Shown here: positions 35,215-45,494 of the stretch, piece by piece
Layout: each line of letters begins with the position of its first letter
Numbering within the stretch: position 1 is the first letter of the stretch
Source of the DNA: Roseateles oligotrophus
Lineage (GTDB): Bacteria; Pseudomonadota; Gammaproteobacteria; Burkholderiales; Burkholderiaceae_C
Reading direction: 5' to 3'
Assembly: GCF_014204525.1 (NCBI RefSeq)
Contig: NZ_JACHLP010000006.1
Coordinates: 102,262-166,261 of the forward strand
Length of the DNA: 64,000 nucleotides
Notes under the pieces: generated by a model
What the model was told of the DNA's origin: nothing
Databases searched by the model: none
What the model saw: the letters and a program-made list of their open reading frames with translations, nothing else
Translations under genes and position numbers: made by a program

Positions 35215-36027
35215 TCATTCCCGGCCAGCTTTGCGCACGGCCGCCAGCTCCTCTTTGATGCTGGCCAGTTCCTCGTGCACGCTGCGCAGCTGGGTGTGCA
35301 TATCGCGCAGGATGTCCTGCTCCAGATGGCGCTCGGCGCTCTCCACCCACATGGCGGCGATGGCCGCCGTGACCAGGGACAGCACGGCATAACCGAGCAG
35401 CACGACGAATACGGCAAAGATCTTGGCCGCCGGCGTGGTGGGCACGATATCGCCATAACCCACGGTGGCCGCGGTGGTGAAGGCCAGCCAGAGCCCGTCG
35501 CTCAGGCTGTGGGCGCGCGGCTCCAGGGCCCAGAAGCCCACGCCGCAGAAACCCAGCACTAGCAAGGCCAGCGTGAGCAGATAGCCCAGGCCGCCGCGCG
35601 TCACCCAGGACTTGATGGCCCAGACCATGCGCAGCAGGGTCAGCATGGACACGAACAGGCGAATCGCCAGCGAGGCCGGCGAGGCGGCGCTGGGCGGGAT
35701 CAAGGCCGCCGTCAACAAGCCCAGCACCAGGATCAGGTCCAGCGCATTGCTGCGCAGGTATTGGCGCGGGTGGCTGAGCTTGCGGGCCACCCGCCACAGC
35801 GAGGCCGCCGTCATGGCCGCGGCGATCAGGTAGATGGCGACCGCCAGCGGCGTGGGCAGGTTCTCCAGCAGCTCGATATAAAAGGCCGGGATGGTGCACA
35901 GCAGGGCGATCAGCACCGGCCAGCGCCAGGCTTTCTCGGCCCGGCCGGCCGCGCTATTCAGCGCCGGCGGCAGGGCCAGCCCCCAGCTGCGGGTGGTGAG
36001 GTGGGGGGCTTTGCGTTGCTGCGGCAT
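35215..36027 (-). CDS. Voltage-gated-like potassium channel
   Basis: A 270-residue protein with six hydrophobic segments, a pore loop carrying the selectivity filter TVGYGD (in FTTAATVGYGDIVPTT, near residue 180) and a following S6-like helix. An S4-like segment (LAIRLFVSMLTLLRMVWAIKS) has only two or three basic residues, so voltage sensing may be weak. The C-terminal ~45 residues are a coiled coil (HTQLRSVHEELASIKEELAAVRK), likely for tetramerisation. It lies 72 nt after hslU on the same strand. Confidence 0.88.
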   Translation of the reverse strand: MPQQRKAPHLTTRSWGLALPPALNSAAGRAEKAWRWPVLIALLCTIPAFYIELLENLPTPLAVAIYLIAAAMTAASLWRVARKLSHPRQYLRSNALDLILVLGLLTAALIPPSAASPASLAIRLFVSMLTLLRMVWAIKSWVTRGGLGYLLTLALLVLGFCGVGFWALEPRAHSLSDGLWLAFTTAATVGYGDIVPTTPAAKIFAVFVVLLGYAVLSLVTAAIAAMWVESAERHLEQDILRDMHTQLRSVHEELASIKEELAAVRKAGRE

Positions 36028-36099
36028 GAGGCCCAGCTTAAGCGCTCGGCGGCCTTGCGCTCTTGAGATGAATCAAGCGCGCGAGACCGCCCTCGGCAA

Positions 36100-37397
<1,298 letters not shown>

Positions 37398-37401
<4 letters not shown>

Positions 37402-37970
37402 TCCAAAATCTCGAGGGTGTGGTTTTGATTGGTGTAGATGCACAGATCGCCGGCAATCTCCAGCGACTGCTTGACGATGTCGGCCGCGCTCAGCTCGCTG
37501 TGCTTGAGCAGGGCGCGCGCGGCGGCTTGCGCGTAGGCACCGCCCGAGCCGATGGCGATGATGCCTTGCTCGGGTTCCAGCACATCGCCGTTGCCGGTGA
37601 TGATGAGGGAGGCCGTGCGGTCGGCCACGGCCAGCATGGCCTCCAGGTGGCGCAAGACGCGGTCGGTACGCCAATCGCGCGTCAGCTCGACGGCGGCGCG
37701 CACCAGATGGCCCTGGTGCTTCTCCAGCTTGGCTTCAAAGCGTTCGAACAGGGTGAAGGCGTCGGCGGTGGCGCCGGCAAAACCGGCCAGCACCTGGTCG
37801 CGGTGCAGCTTGCGCACCTTGCGCGCGCTGGCCTTGACGACGATATGGCCCAGGGTCACCTGGCCGTCGCCGCCGATGGCGACCTGCATGCGGCCGTCTG
37901 GCAGGGCACGGCGCACGCTGACGATGGTGGTGCCGTGGAAGAGGGGGGAGGATTGTTGGGCTGAGTCCAT
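37398..37970 (-). CDS. hslV: ATP-dependent protease proteolytic subunit HslV
   Basis: A 190-residue threonine peptidase. The catalytic N-terminal Thr is the first T of [10 protein letters not shown]; here it is preceded by a short propeptide ([13 protein letters not shown]) that must be removed, unlike enteric HslV where only Met precedes it. Conserved blocks GGDGQVTLG and [14 protein letters not shown] are present. The ATG at 37970 is chosen; two upstream ATGs in frame (37997, 38009) are possible but add unconserved sequence. First gene of the hslVU pair, stop overlapping hslU. Confidence 0.95.
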
Positions 37971-38028
37971 GGCTGCACAGATGGATGTGGAAGCCATATT
38001 TTCAAGCACCCGCCAGGGCCGGCTGACT

Positions 38029-39825
38029 TCAGGTCTGCCGCACCTTGATCTTGGCGTGTTCGTTGATGCCCATGGCGGCGAAGAACAGGGCGACCAGGCG
38101 GTGGGTGTCGGTGAAGCTGACGCTGCGGTTCTCGCTCTGGCGGGCCAGCACCCAGTTGAGCAGGTCGCCGGCGGCCATGAAGTCCAGACGGATCAGCTTG
38201 CCGCAGATCACCTTGGCCTGGGGCGCGCTGCCCAGGGCTTCGGTCATCTGGTTCAGCAGGACGGAGATGTCGCCGCTGAGTTGGCCGCACAGTTCCAGCT
38301 CGACATTGCCGGGTTGGCCGCCCAGCTCGGAGACCTGGGAATCCAGGAAGCTGCTGGCGACCTCGCTGGGCGCGATATGGGTGGCCGGCCCCTGGGTGCT
38401 GGCGCTGCCGCCGCTGACGCGCACGCGGCAGCTGCAGCGCTCCCAGGATGGGGGCGAGACTTCGTAGGTGACGCAGTAGTCGATGGCGGCTTCGTCGAAC
38501 TGGTCGGGCCGGTTGGCCAGGCGCAAGGCTTCCAGGCGCAGCATCCACAGCGAGCTGTCGACCTCGCGGGCCGAGACCGGGGTCAGGCTGCGCAGCAGCT
38601 GCAGCAGGTGGTCGCCGGAGCGCCAGCGCATGTCCAGGGCCTGGTTCGCCCATTCGCGGAACAGCTCGCGCAAAGCCTGGCAGGCATCGAGGTCCAGGCG
38701 GTTCAGGGCGGCCCAGTCCATCACCCAGGGCATGGGCATCAGCAGGCTGCGGCTGCGCAGCGCTTGCACAGCCTCCAGCGTCAGCAGCTCGGGCGCGGTC
38801 CAGCTGCCGCCGCCGGCCTTGGCCATGGGGGGGCGCACCTTGCGCTGGGTCTCGGCCACCAGCTTGGGCAGGGAGAACCACTGCGGTGCGGAGCGGCCGA
38901 AGATGTGTGCAAACTCCAGCGCCAGGGTCTCGAACTTGGCTTGCTGGCCGGTGGCGCGGTAGAGGTCGAACAGCACCAGCCAGGTATTGCCCTGCAGATT
39001 GCGGGCGCCACCCGGGCGGATCAGCTCGGCCAGGATGCGTTCGCAGCTTTCGTTGTCGGCGTTGGCAAAGGCGATGACGGCCTCGTCCAGCTCGGCATCG
39101 TGGGCCAGCTCCTGGGACTCGGCCGGGGCGGCTTCGCTGAAGGAGAGGTTCAGCGGCAGGTCCAGCAGGGGCAGTTCGGGCAGGCCGGTCAGCGGGCTGG
39201 ACTTGGCGTCCGACAGCGGCGAGAGCGCCGCACCCATGACCACGGCCGCGTGAGGCGGCTGCAGCTCCAGGCGTTCTTTCTCGTCCGCGCTGGCGTGTTC
39301 ACTGACCCGGGCAAAGCCAGGCGCCAGGCCCAGGGCGGCATGGGCTTGCTCGGCGGCCGCGGCGACGGTGGGGGCGAATTGCAGCGGCCGGGTGGCGGTC
39401 TCCATATAAGCCGGTGGCTGGATCACCGTGGCCTGCAGCGGTTGGTTCAGGGTGGGGGCGAAGTTCTCGCCCACCATCTGTTGTTCGATCTGGTCGATCT
39501 TGGCCTTGACGCCCAGATCGATCTTGGAATTGATCTCGCTATTGCGATCGATCTCGTCGATGCGCGAGGAGGAGGCTGAGCCCAGGGCCGCCAGTTGTTC
39601 GGGGCTCAAGCCCTCGCGGCGGATGCGGCGCAGCATGTCCAGCTCGCGCTTGCGCACAAAGTCATTGCGGCGCTTGCGATCCACCATGGCCCGCAACTCG
39701 GCCTTGGCCTGGTCGCCCTCGGGGTCGTCCTGGCGTGAGTTGATCTCGGCCCAGTCCGTGGCGGGGTGGGCCACAAAGCGCGCAACCTTGCGGAAGAAGC
39801 TCTCGCCGTCTTTCGGTTCTGTCAT
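38029..39825 (-). CDS. STAS-domain protein with helical N-terminal region
   Basis: A 598-residue cytoplasmic protein found next to hslV in Burkholderiales. The charged N-terminus ([19 protein letters not shown]) and a coiled-coil-like region (to about residue 120) precede a linker. The middle has TPR-like helices and the last ~90 residues read as a STAS fold ([16 protein letters not shown], then [18 protein letters not shown]), similar to anti-sigma antagonist domains. The usual phospho-acceptor Ser position carries F-M-A (DFMAAG), so phospho-control looks unlikely. Function unknown. The start at 39825 ([13 protein letters not shown]) is the conserved one. Confidence 0.75.
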   Translation of the reverse strand: MTEPKDGESFFRKVARFVAHPATDWAEINSRQDDPEGDQAKAELRAMVDRKRRNDFVRKRELDMLRRIRREGLSPEQLAALGSASSSRIDEIDRNSEINSKIDLGVKAKIDQIEQQMVGENFAPTLNQPLQATVIQPPAYMETATRPLQFAPTVAAAAEQAHAALGLAPGFARVSEHASADEKERLELQPPHAAVVMGAALSPLSDAKSSPLTGLPELPLLDLPLNLSFSEAAPAESQELAHDAELDEAVIAFANADNESCERILAELIRPGGARNLQGNTWLVLFDLYRATGQQAKFETLALEFAHIFGRSAPQWFSLPKLVAETQRKVRPPMAKAGGGSWTAPELLTLEAVQALRSRSLLMPMPWVMDWAALNRLDLDACQALRELFREWANQALDMRWRSGDHLLQLLRSLTPVSAREVDSSLWMLRLEALRLANRPDQFDEAAIDYCVTYEVSPPSWERCSCRVRVSGGSASTQGPATHIAPSEVASSFLDSQVSELGGQPGNVELELCGQLSGDISVLLNQMTEALGSAPQAKVICGKLIRLDFMAAGDLLNWVLARQSENRSVSFTDTHRLVALFFAAMGINEHAKIKVRQT

Positions 39826-39972
39826 GCGCCTTGGACCTATTCTTTTCGGTGGCTGGGGCGGCCGGTGGGCCGCCACATAACGGGGGATTCGTTCTACGCG
39901 ATGCCGGTAAGAAATTCGCGTGGCCTTGTCATCTTTTTTACAAGCCTGTGGACTGCTTGCTCTTGCCCTGGG

Positions 39973-40734
39973 TCAATCTCCGAACATCTTCTGCTTCATC
40001 TCGCGGCGCTGCTGGGCCTCCAGCGACAGCGAGGCGGTGGGGCGGGCGATCAAGCGGCCCAAACCGATAGGCTCACCGGTCTCGTCGCAGTAGCCGTACT
40101 CGCCGGTGTCCAGGCGGGCCAGGGACTGGATGATCTTCTTCAGCAGCTTGCGCTCGCGGTCGCGGGTGCGCAGTTCCAGGGCATGCTCTTCCTCGATGGT
40201 GGCGCGGTCGGCCGGATCGGGGACGATGGAGGTGTCTTCACGCAGATGCTCGGTGGTCTCGCCGGCATTGGACAGCACGCCGTCCTTCAGCGCGGTCAGC
40301 TTGGCGCGGAAGAACTCGATTTGCTTGGCCCCCATGTACTCGTCTTCGGGCATGGCCAGCACTTCGGCGTCGCTCAGCTCGGCGCCGGATTTGGTCTTCC
40401 AGGCATTGGCCAGCTTGGGGTCGGCCTTGGCGTTGCGGTTGGTGTTCAGGGGGCTTTCGATCACAGGTGAACTCATTTGTCGCGTGGGCGGCTTGGGTGG
40501 GGCGAATCGGTCGGCGAAACGGCTGTTGCCGGTCGGCGGCGGGCTGGGTTCTAGCAAGGCCACAGCGGGCGAGCCCGTGCCCTCGGATGCAGCGGCCTTG
40601 GCCTGCGCCTTGCTGGGCGGCTTGGTTGTGGCCGACTTGGCTGTTTTGGCAGCGGGTCGGCTGGCAGCTTCTGCGACCGCGGCCCTTGCGCTGGCAAGGG
40701 GGGCGGTGGTTTTCGGGGCCTGGGTCTTGCTCAC
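39973..40734 (-). CDS. dksA: RNA polymerase-binding transcription factor DksA
   Basis: DksA binds the secondary channel of RNA polymerase and works with ppGpp. The C-terminal ~150 residues are DksA: coiled coil with the Asp tip region DPADRATIEEEHALELRTRDRERKLLKKI, then YGYCDETGEPIGLGRLIARPTASL. Only one of the four zinc-site Cys is left, the usual state in many beta- and alphaproteobacteria. The GTG at 40734 is chosen because GAGGAG lies just before it; this gives 253 residues with an Ala/Lys/Pro-rich extension. The ATG at 40476 (MSSPVIESP) would give the usual ~167-residue length but has no ribosome binding site. Confidence 0.92.
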   Translation of the reverse strand: MSKTQAPKTTAPLASARAAVAEAASRPAAKTAKSATTKPPSKAQAKAAASEGTGSPAVALLEPSPPPTGNSRFADRFAPPKPPTRQMSSPVIESPLNTNRNAKADPKLANAWKTKSGAELSDAEVLAMPEDEYMGAKQIEFFRAKLTALKDGVLSNAGETTEHLREDTSIVPDPADRATIEEEHALELRTRDRERKLLKKIIQSLARLDTGEYGYCDETGEPIGLGRLIARPTASLSLEAQQRREMKQKMFGD

Positions 40735-40906
40735 GTTTCTCTCCTCGCTCTGACAAGCATCCATGCGCTGTCAGGCTAGATATCAATCGGGACCAGCTTT
40801 GCTTTCTTCTTGGCGCTCAATCTTCAGCATTTTGGGCGCCGCGGATTGTAGCCATGCTAAGGCGGCGTTCGAAATGCGGAATTTTTCGTTGATTTCGCTC
40901 CGTGCA

Positions 40907-41962
40907 TCAGACCAGGCAACCCTCCATGCCCTGCAAGAGGATTTCCTTGGGCAGATCGATGCCGATGAAAACCATTTTGCTCGCCTTTTTCTCGCCCGGC
41001 ATCCATTTCGGGCCCAGGTCCGAACCCATCAGCTGGTGCACGCCCTGGAAGATGACTTTCTTGTCCGAACCCTTCATATAGAGCACGCCCTTGTAACGCA
41101 GCATTTTGGGGCCATAAACCTGCACGATGGCGCCCAGAAAGTCTTCCAGCTTGGCGGGGTTGAAGGCGCGTTCCGAGCGGAACACAAAGGACTTCACATC
41201 GTCGTCGTGCGAGTGGTGATGGGGGTGATCGCAGTGCTCACCATGCTCATGGTCATGATCGTGGTGGTGATCGTGATGCTCATGTTCATCGGCCTTCAGG
41301 AAGTCGGGGTCGATTTCCAGCTTGGCATTCAGGTTGAAGCCGCGCAGGTCGAAGATCTGGCTCAGTGGCGCCTCGCCGAAATGGGCTTTTTGCACCGGCG
41401 CGCGGGGGTTCATATGCTTGATGCGGTGCGTCAGGGCCTCGACCGCGGCGGCATCCACCAGATCGCTCTTGCTGATGAAGATCTGGTCGGCAAAGCCGAT
41501 CTGGCGGCGCGCTTCCTGGCGGCTGTCCAGCTGCGTTTCGGCGTGCTTGGCGTCGACCAGGGTCAGGATGGAGTCCAGCAGATAGCTCTCGGCGATCTCG
41601 TCGTCCATGAAGAAGGTCTGCGCCACCGGGCCGGGGTCGGCCAGGCCGGTGGTCTCGATGATGACGCGGTCGAACTGCAGTTCGCCCTTGCGGCGCTTGG
41701 CGGCCAGTTCGGACAAGGTGGTGCGCAGGTCTTCACGGATGGTGCAGCAGACGCAGCCGTTATTCATCTGGATGATTTGCTCTTCGGAATCGACCCGCAG
41801 GATGTCGGTGTCTATGGTTTCCTCGCCGAACTCGTTCTCGATCACGGCGATCTTCTGGCCATGGGCCTCGGACAGCACGCGCTTGAGCAGCGTGGTTTTT
41901 CCGGAACCCAAAAAGCCGGTCAGGATGGTGGCGGGGATCAGCCCCTTGCTGGTAGTCGTCAT
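40907..41962 (-). CDS. COG0523 (CobW/YjiA/ZNG1-type) GTPase, putative metal chaperone
   Basis: A 351-residue G3E GTPase. Walker A GFLGSGKT at about residues 16-23, the metal-binding GCVCC motif near residue 69, SKSD as the guanine-specificity motif, and a linker near residue 235-260 packed with His and Asp (HEHHDHHHDHDHEHGEH). The C-terminal CobW_C domain ends the protein. Members deliver zinc or other metals to client enzymes. No Zur-type box was spotted upstream. It precedes dksA on the same strand with ~170 nt between. Confidence 0.9.
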   Translation of the reverse strand: MTTTSKGLIPATILTGFLGSGKTTLLKRVLSEAHGQKIAVIENEFGEETIDTDILRVDSEEQIIQMNNGCVCCTIREDLRTTLSELAAKRRKGELQFDRVIIETTGLADPGPVAQTFFMDDEIAESYLLDSILTLVDAKHAETQLDSRQEARRQIGFADQIFISKSDLVDAAAVEALTHRIKHMNPRAPVQKAHFGEAPLSQIFDLRGFNLNAKLEIDPDFLKADEHEHHDHHHDHDHEHGEHCDHPHHHSHDDDVKSFVFRSERAFNPAKLEDFLGAIVQVYGPKMLRYKGVLYMKGSDKKVIFQGVHQLMGSDLGPKWMPGEKKASKMVFIGIDLPKEILLQGMEGCLV

Positions 41963-42090
41963 GGTGGCGGGCGCTTGTCTTTAAAAAAATTCCAGGCCGG
42001 AATATGGGGGCGAGCGACTGTGTTGCAAGTGCCTCGTCATGTCAATGGGTTATTCTGTGAGCCCATTGCAAAACGGCACACAGTCATCCA

Positions 42091-42978
42091 GTGTCTGATC
42101 CCCAGTCTAGTCGGCCCTCTCATCGAGGGGGCCAAAAAAACATCGCCGAGCCCCGTGGCGTCCTCGAACGCCTGCTGGAATTCCTCCACCCGGGCCCCGA
42201 CTCCAAGAGCGAGCTCATGGCGTCCCTGGCTGACGCCGAGAAGCGCGAGCTGATCGAGCCCGAGTCGCGCCAGATGCTGGAAGGCGTGCTGCGCATGGCC
42301 GAGCTGAGCGCCGGCGATGTGCTGGTGGCTTCGCCGCATATGGACTTGCTGGATATTGACGCGCCCTACGACGATTTGCTGCGTGTGGTGATCTCCACCG
42401 GCCATTCGCGCTTCCCGGTATTCGAGGACAGCCGCGACAACATCATCGGCATCCTGCTGGCCAAGGACTTGCTGAAGATCCAGCGCGCGCCCGAGCTGAG
42501 CCTGCGCGCCTTGCTGCGCCCCTGCGTCTTCGTGCCCGAGAGCAAGGGCCTGAACGAGTTGCTGCGCGACTTCCGTTCCAACCGCAACCATCTGGCCATC
42601 GTGATCGACGAGTTCGGCAATACCGCCGGCCTGATCACCATCGAGGATGTGCTGGAGGAAATCGTCGGCGAGATCGAGGACGAGTTCGACGACAAGAACG
42701 GCGAGTCCAGCATCTACACCCTGGCCGATGGCAGCCAGCGGGTGGCGGGTGATACCGAGATCGCGGCCGTCAACGCCTCCTTCGGCCTGGACCTGCCCGA
42801 GGACGATTTCGACACCATAGGCGGCCTGGTGGCGCAGGCGCATGGCCGGGTGCCGCGCCGCGGTGAATCGGTGGAACTGGGCGGCTTGCTGTTCTCGGTG
42901 ATGCTGACCCGTGGCGGCTCGGTGCGCTGGTTCAAGGTGACCCGCCTGACCGAGGCCGCCAAGCCCGCCAAAGCCTGA
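42091..42978 (+). CDS. corC: CorC/YbeX family CBS-domain protein
   Basis: A 295-residue soluble protein. Two CBS domains (about residues 70-190; RFPVFEDSRDNIIGILLAKDLL and LAIVIDEFGNTAGLITIEDVLEEIVGEIEDE) and a C-terminal CorC_HlyC domain. Family members are tied to magnesium/cobalt efflux and, as YbeX in E. coli, to ribosome maintenance next to lnt. GTG at 42091 is the start (SDPQSSRPSHRGG). It overlaps lnt by one base (TGATG), the classic corC-lnt pair. Confidence 0.92.
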   Translation: MSDPQSSRPSHRGGQKNIAEPRGVLERLLEFLHPGPDSKSELMASLADAEKRELIEPESRQMLEGVLRMAELSAGDVLVASPHMDLLDIDAPYDDLLRVVISTGHSRFPVFEDSRDNIIGILLAKDLLKIQRAPELSLRALLRPCVFVPESKGLNELLRDFRSNRNHLAIVIDEFGNTAGLITIEDVLEEIVGEIEDEFDDKNGESSIYTLADGSQRVAGDTEIAAVNASFGLDLPEDDFDTIGGLVAQAHGRVPRRGESVELGGLLFSVMLTRGGSVRWFKVTRLTEAAKPAKA

Positions 42979-44471
42979 TGCAGGGTCGCGGCTCCAGGTT
43001 TTTTGCCCTGCTGGCCGCCCTGGCCCTGGGCCTGGCGCACACGGCCTCGTTCGCGCCGAGCTATGCCTGGTGGCTGCAAATCCTGGCCCTGGCCGGCCTG
43101 GCCCGTCTGAGCTGGGCCGCCACGCCGCGCCGCGCCGCCGCCCTGGGCGCCGCCTTCGGCATCGCCTGGCTGAGTTCGGGCCTGTGGTGGTTGCACATCA
43201 GCATGCATCAGTTCGGCCACATCCCCTGGTTGCTGGCCGCCCTGGCCGTGCTGCTGCTGGCCGCTTTTCTGGCCAGTTACTACGCCGCTGCCCTGGCCCT
43301 GGCCGCCTGCTTGAGCCGAGGGGCGGGCTGGGCCTGGCGCGGCCTGATCTGGAGCGCCTGCTGGGCCCTGGCCGAGCTGGCGCGGGCGACTTTATTTGGC
43401 GGCTTCCCCTGGATCGCCAGCGGCTACGCCCACAGCAGCGGGCCCTTGGCCGCCTGGGCGCCCTGGATCGGCGTCTACGGCATCGGCGCCTTGGCGGCCG
43501 CCGCCGCCTTCGCCCTGGCCGCCGCCAGCCGCCGGCATTGGCAGCCCGCTCTGGCTTTGAGTTTGCTGCTAGGTCTGGCGGCTATCGGCCTGCCGCAGGA
43601 CTTCAGCCGCAGCACGGGGGCTATCAGCGTTAGCCTGTTGCAGCCCAATGTGCCGCAGGATCAGAAATTCGACCGCAGCTTGATAGACGCCAATCTGGAC
43701 GGGCTGGCCCAGCAGATCGAGTCCGCGCGGGGGCAGCTGGTGCTGACGCCGGAATCGGTGGCGCCTGTGCCGCTGGCCTATCTGGACGGCGACTATCTGC
43801 AGCGCCTGCAGGCAGCCGCCGCCGAGCGCCCGCTGCTGCTGGGCACGTTTCTGGGCGATGAGGAGCGGGGCTATACCAACTCTCTGCTGAGCTTCGGCGC
43901 GCACCCGCGCTACGACTACGGCAAGCGCCATCTGCTGCCGTTTGGCGAGTTCATCCCCTTTGGCTTTCGCTGGTTCGTCAAGCTGATGGGCATCCCCATG
44001 GACGACCAGCAGCGCGGCCAGCACCAGCGTGCCTTCGAGGTGGCGGGCCAGCGGCTGCGCCCGCTGATCTGTTACGAGGATTTGTTCGGCGAGGACTTTG
44101 TGGACAGCATGGTGGGCGAGGGCGCGGCCACGGTGCTGGCCAATGTCAGCAATCTGGCCTGGTTCGGCACGCTGATGGTGCAGGACCAGCATCTGCAGTT
44201 CTCGCAGATGCGGGCGCTGGAGTTTCAGCGCCCGTTTGTGCGCGCCACCAATACCGGCGCCACCGCCGCGCTGAACCACCGCGGCGAGGTGATCGCCCGC
44301 CTGCCCGCCGCCCAGCGCGGCGTGCTGGAGGTGAGGGTCGAGGGCCGCAGCGGCAGCACGCCGTATGCGCGCTGGCTCAAGGCCTGGGGCCTGGCGCCTT
44401 TGTGGCTGCTGTGCACGGCGATTCTCGGCCTGGCCGCCTGGCGGCTGAAGAGGCGCGGACCGGCCTCGTAG
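42978..44471 (+). CDS. lnt: Apolipoprotein N-acyltransferase
   Basis: A 497-residue inner-membrane enzyme that adds the third acyl chain to bacterial lipoproteins. N-terminal ~200 residues contain about six membrane helices; the rest is a nitrilase fold. The Glu-Lys-Cys triad is visible as TPESVAP (Glu near 258), [11 protein letters not shown] (Lys near 316) and ICYEDLFGE (Cys near 366). The last helix is at 470-490. Length and order are normal. It lies directly after corC. Confidence 0.95.
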   Translation: MQGRGSRFFALLAALALGLAHTASFAPSYAWWLQILALAGLARLSWAATPRRAAALGAAFGIAWLSSGLWWLHISMHQFGHIPWLLAALAVLLLAAFLASYYAAALALAACLSRGAGWAWRGLIWSACWALAELARATLFGGFPWIASGYAHSSGPLAAWAPWIGVYGIGALAAAAAFALAAASRRHWQPALALSLLLGLAAIGLPQDFSRSTGAISVSLLQPNVPQDQKFDRSLIDANLDGLAQQIESARGQLVLTPESVAPVPLAYLDGDYLQRLQAAAAERPLLLGTFLGDEERGYTNSLLSFGAHPRYDYGKRHLLPFGEFIPFGFRWFVKLMGIPMDDQQRGQHQRAFEVAGQRLRPLICYEDLFGEDFVDSMVGEGAATVLANVSNLAWFGTLMVQDQHLQFSQMRALEFQRPFVRATNTGATAALNHRGEVIARLPAAQRGVLEVRVEGRSGSTPYARWLKAWGLAPLWLLCTAILGLAAWRLKRRGPAS

Positions 44472-44487
44472 AATCGGCTCCAATTTC

Positions 44488-44520
44488 GAGCGCCGGACGG
44501 CGCTCGCCATCTTTTGTTTC
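44488..44520 (+). terminator. Hairpin between lnt and glyQ, possible weak terminator
   Basis: GAGCGCC pairs with GGCGCTC around a GGAC loop (44488-44505), followed after 5 nt by CTTTTGTTTC. The T stretch is interrupted and displaced, so termination is uncertain. Confidence 0.35.
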
Positions 44521-44547
44521 TTAACCGGCCCCGCGCCACGACAACAC

Positions 44548-45489
44548 ATGCTGAGCTTCCAGCAAATCATTCTGACCCTGCAGGACTACTGGTCCAAACA
44601 GGGTTGCGCGCTACTCCAGCCCTATGACATGGAAGTCGGCGCCGGCACCAGCCACACCGCCACCTTTCTGCGTGCCTTAGGGCCCGAGCCCTGGAAGGCC
44701 GCCTACGTCCAGCCCAGCCGCCGCCCCAAGGACGGCCGCTACGGCGAGAACCCCAACCGCCTGCAGCATTACTACCAGTACCAGGTCGTGCTCAAGCCGG
44801 CGCCGGCCAATATCCTGGAGCTCTACCTCGGTTCGCTGGAGGCCCTGGGCTTCGACCTGAAGAAGAACGATGTGCGCTTCGTCGAGGACGATTGGGAAAA
44901 CCCCACGCTGGGCTGCTGGGGCCTGGGCTGGGAGGTCTGGCTGAACGGCATGGAAGTGACCCAGTTCACCTATTTCCAGCAGGTCGGCGGCATCGACTGC
45001 AAGCCCATCACCGGCGAGATCACCTACGGCCTGGAGCGCCTGGCCATGTATCTGCAGGGCGTGGAGTCGGTCTACGACCTGGTCTATGTCGAAGGCCGGG
45101 ACGGCGCGCCCGACATCAAGTACGGCGATGTCTTCCACCAGAACGAGGTCGAACAGTCGACCTATAACTTCGAGCACAGTGACGTCGAATTCCTGCTGAC
45201 CGCATTCGCGGCCCATGAGAAGCAGAGCAAGCATCTGATGGAGCAGGCCCTGGCCCTGCCGGCCTACGAGCAATTGCTCAAGGCCGGCCACAGCTTCAAT
45301 CTGCTGGACGCGCGCGGCGCCATCAGCGTCACCGAGCGCGCCGCCTATATCGGCCGCATCCGCAACCTGGCCCGCGCCGTGGCGCAGAGCTATCTGGACA
45401 GCCGCGCCCGCCTGGGCTTCCCCATGGCCCCCAAGGCCTGGGGTGAGGAAGTGCTGGCCCAGATCGAAAAGAAAACCAAGGCCGCCTGA
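44548..45489 (+). CDS. glyQ: Glycyl-tRNA synthetase alpha subunit
   Basis: A 313-residue class II synthetase subunit that, with GlyS, forms the alpha2beta2 enzyme charging tRNA-Gly. It begins [22 protein letters not shown] (here [19 protein letters not shown]), with [20 protein letters not shown] near residue 52 and [19 protein letters not shown] near 160. The length is standard. glyS follows 5 nt later. Confidence 0.97.
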   Translation: MLSFQQIILTLQDYWSKQGCALLQPYDMEVGAGTSHTATFLRALGPEPWKAAYVQPSRRPKDGRYGENPNRLQHYYQYQVVLKPAPANILELYLGSLEALGFDLKKNDVRFVEDDWENPTLGCWGLGWEVWLNGMEVTQFTYFQQVGGIDCKPITGEITYGLERLAMYLQGVESVYDLVYVEGRDGAPDIKYGDVFHQNEVEQSTYNFEHSDVEFLLTAFAAHEKQSKHLMEQALALPAYEQLLKAGHSFNLLDARGAISVTERAAYIGRIRNLARAVAQSYLDSRARLGFPMAPKAWGEEVLAQIEKKTKAA

Positions 45490-45494
45490 ACACC

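Noticed and set aside
37552..39579. Plus-strand open frame of 675 codons
   Set aside because: Opposite hslV and the STAS gene, both recognisable on the minus strand.
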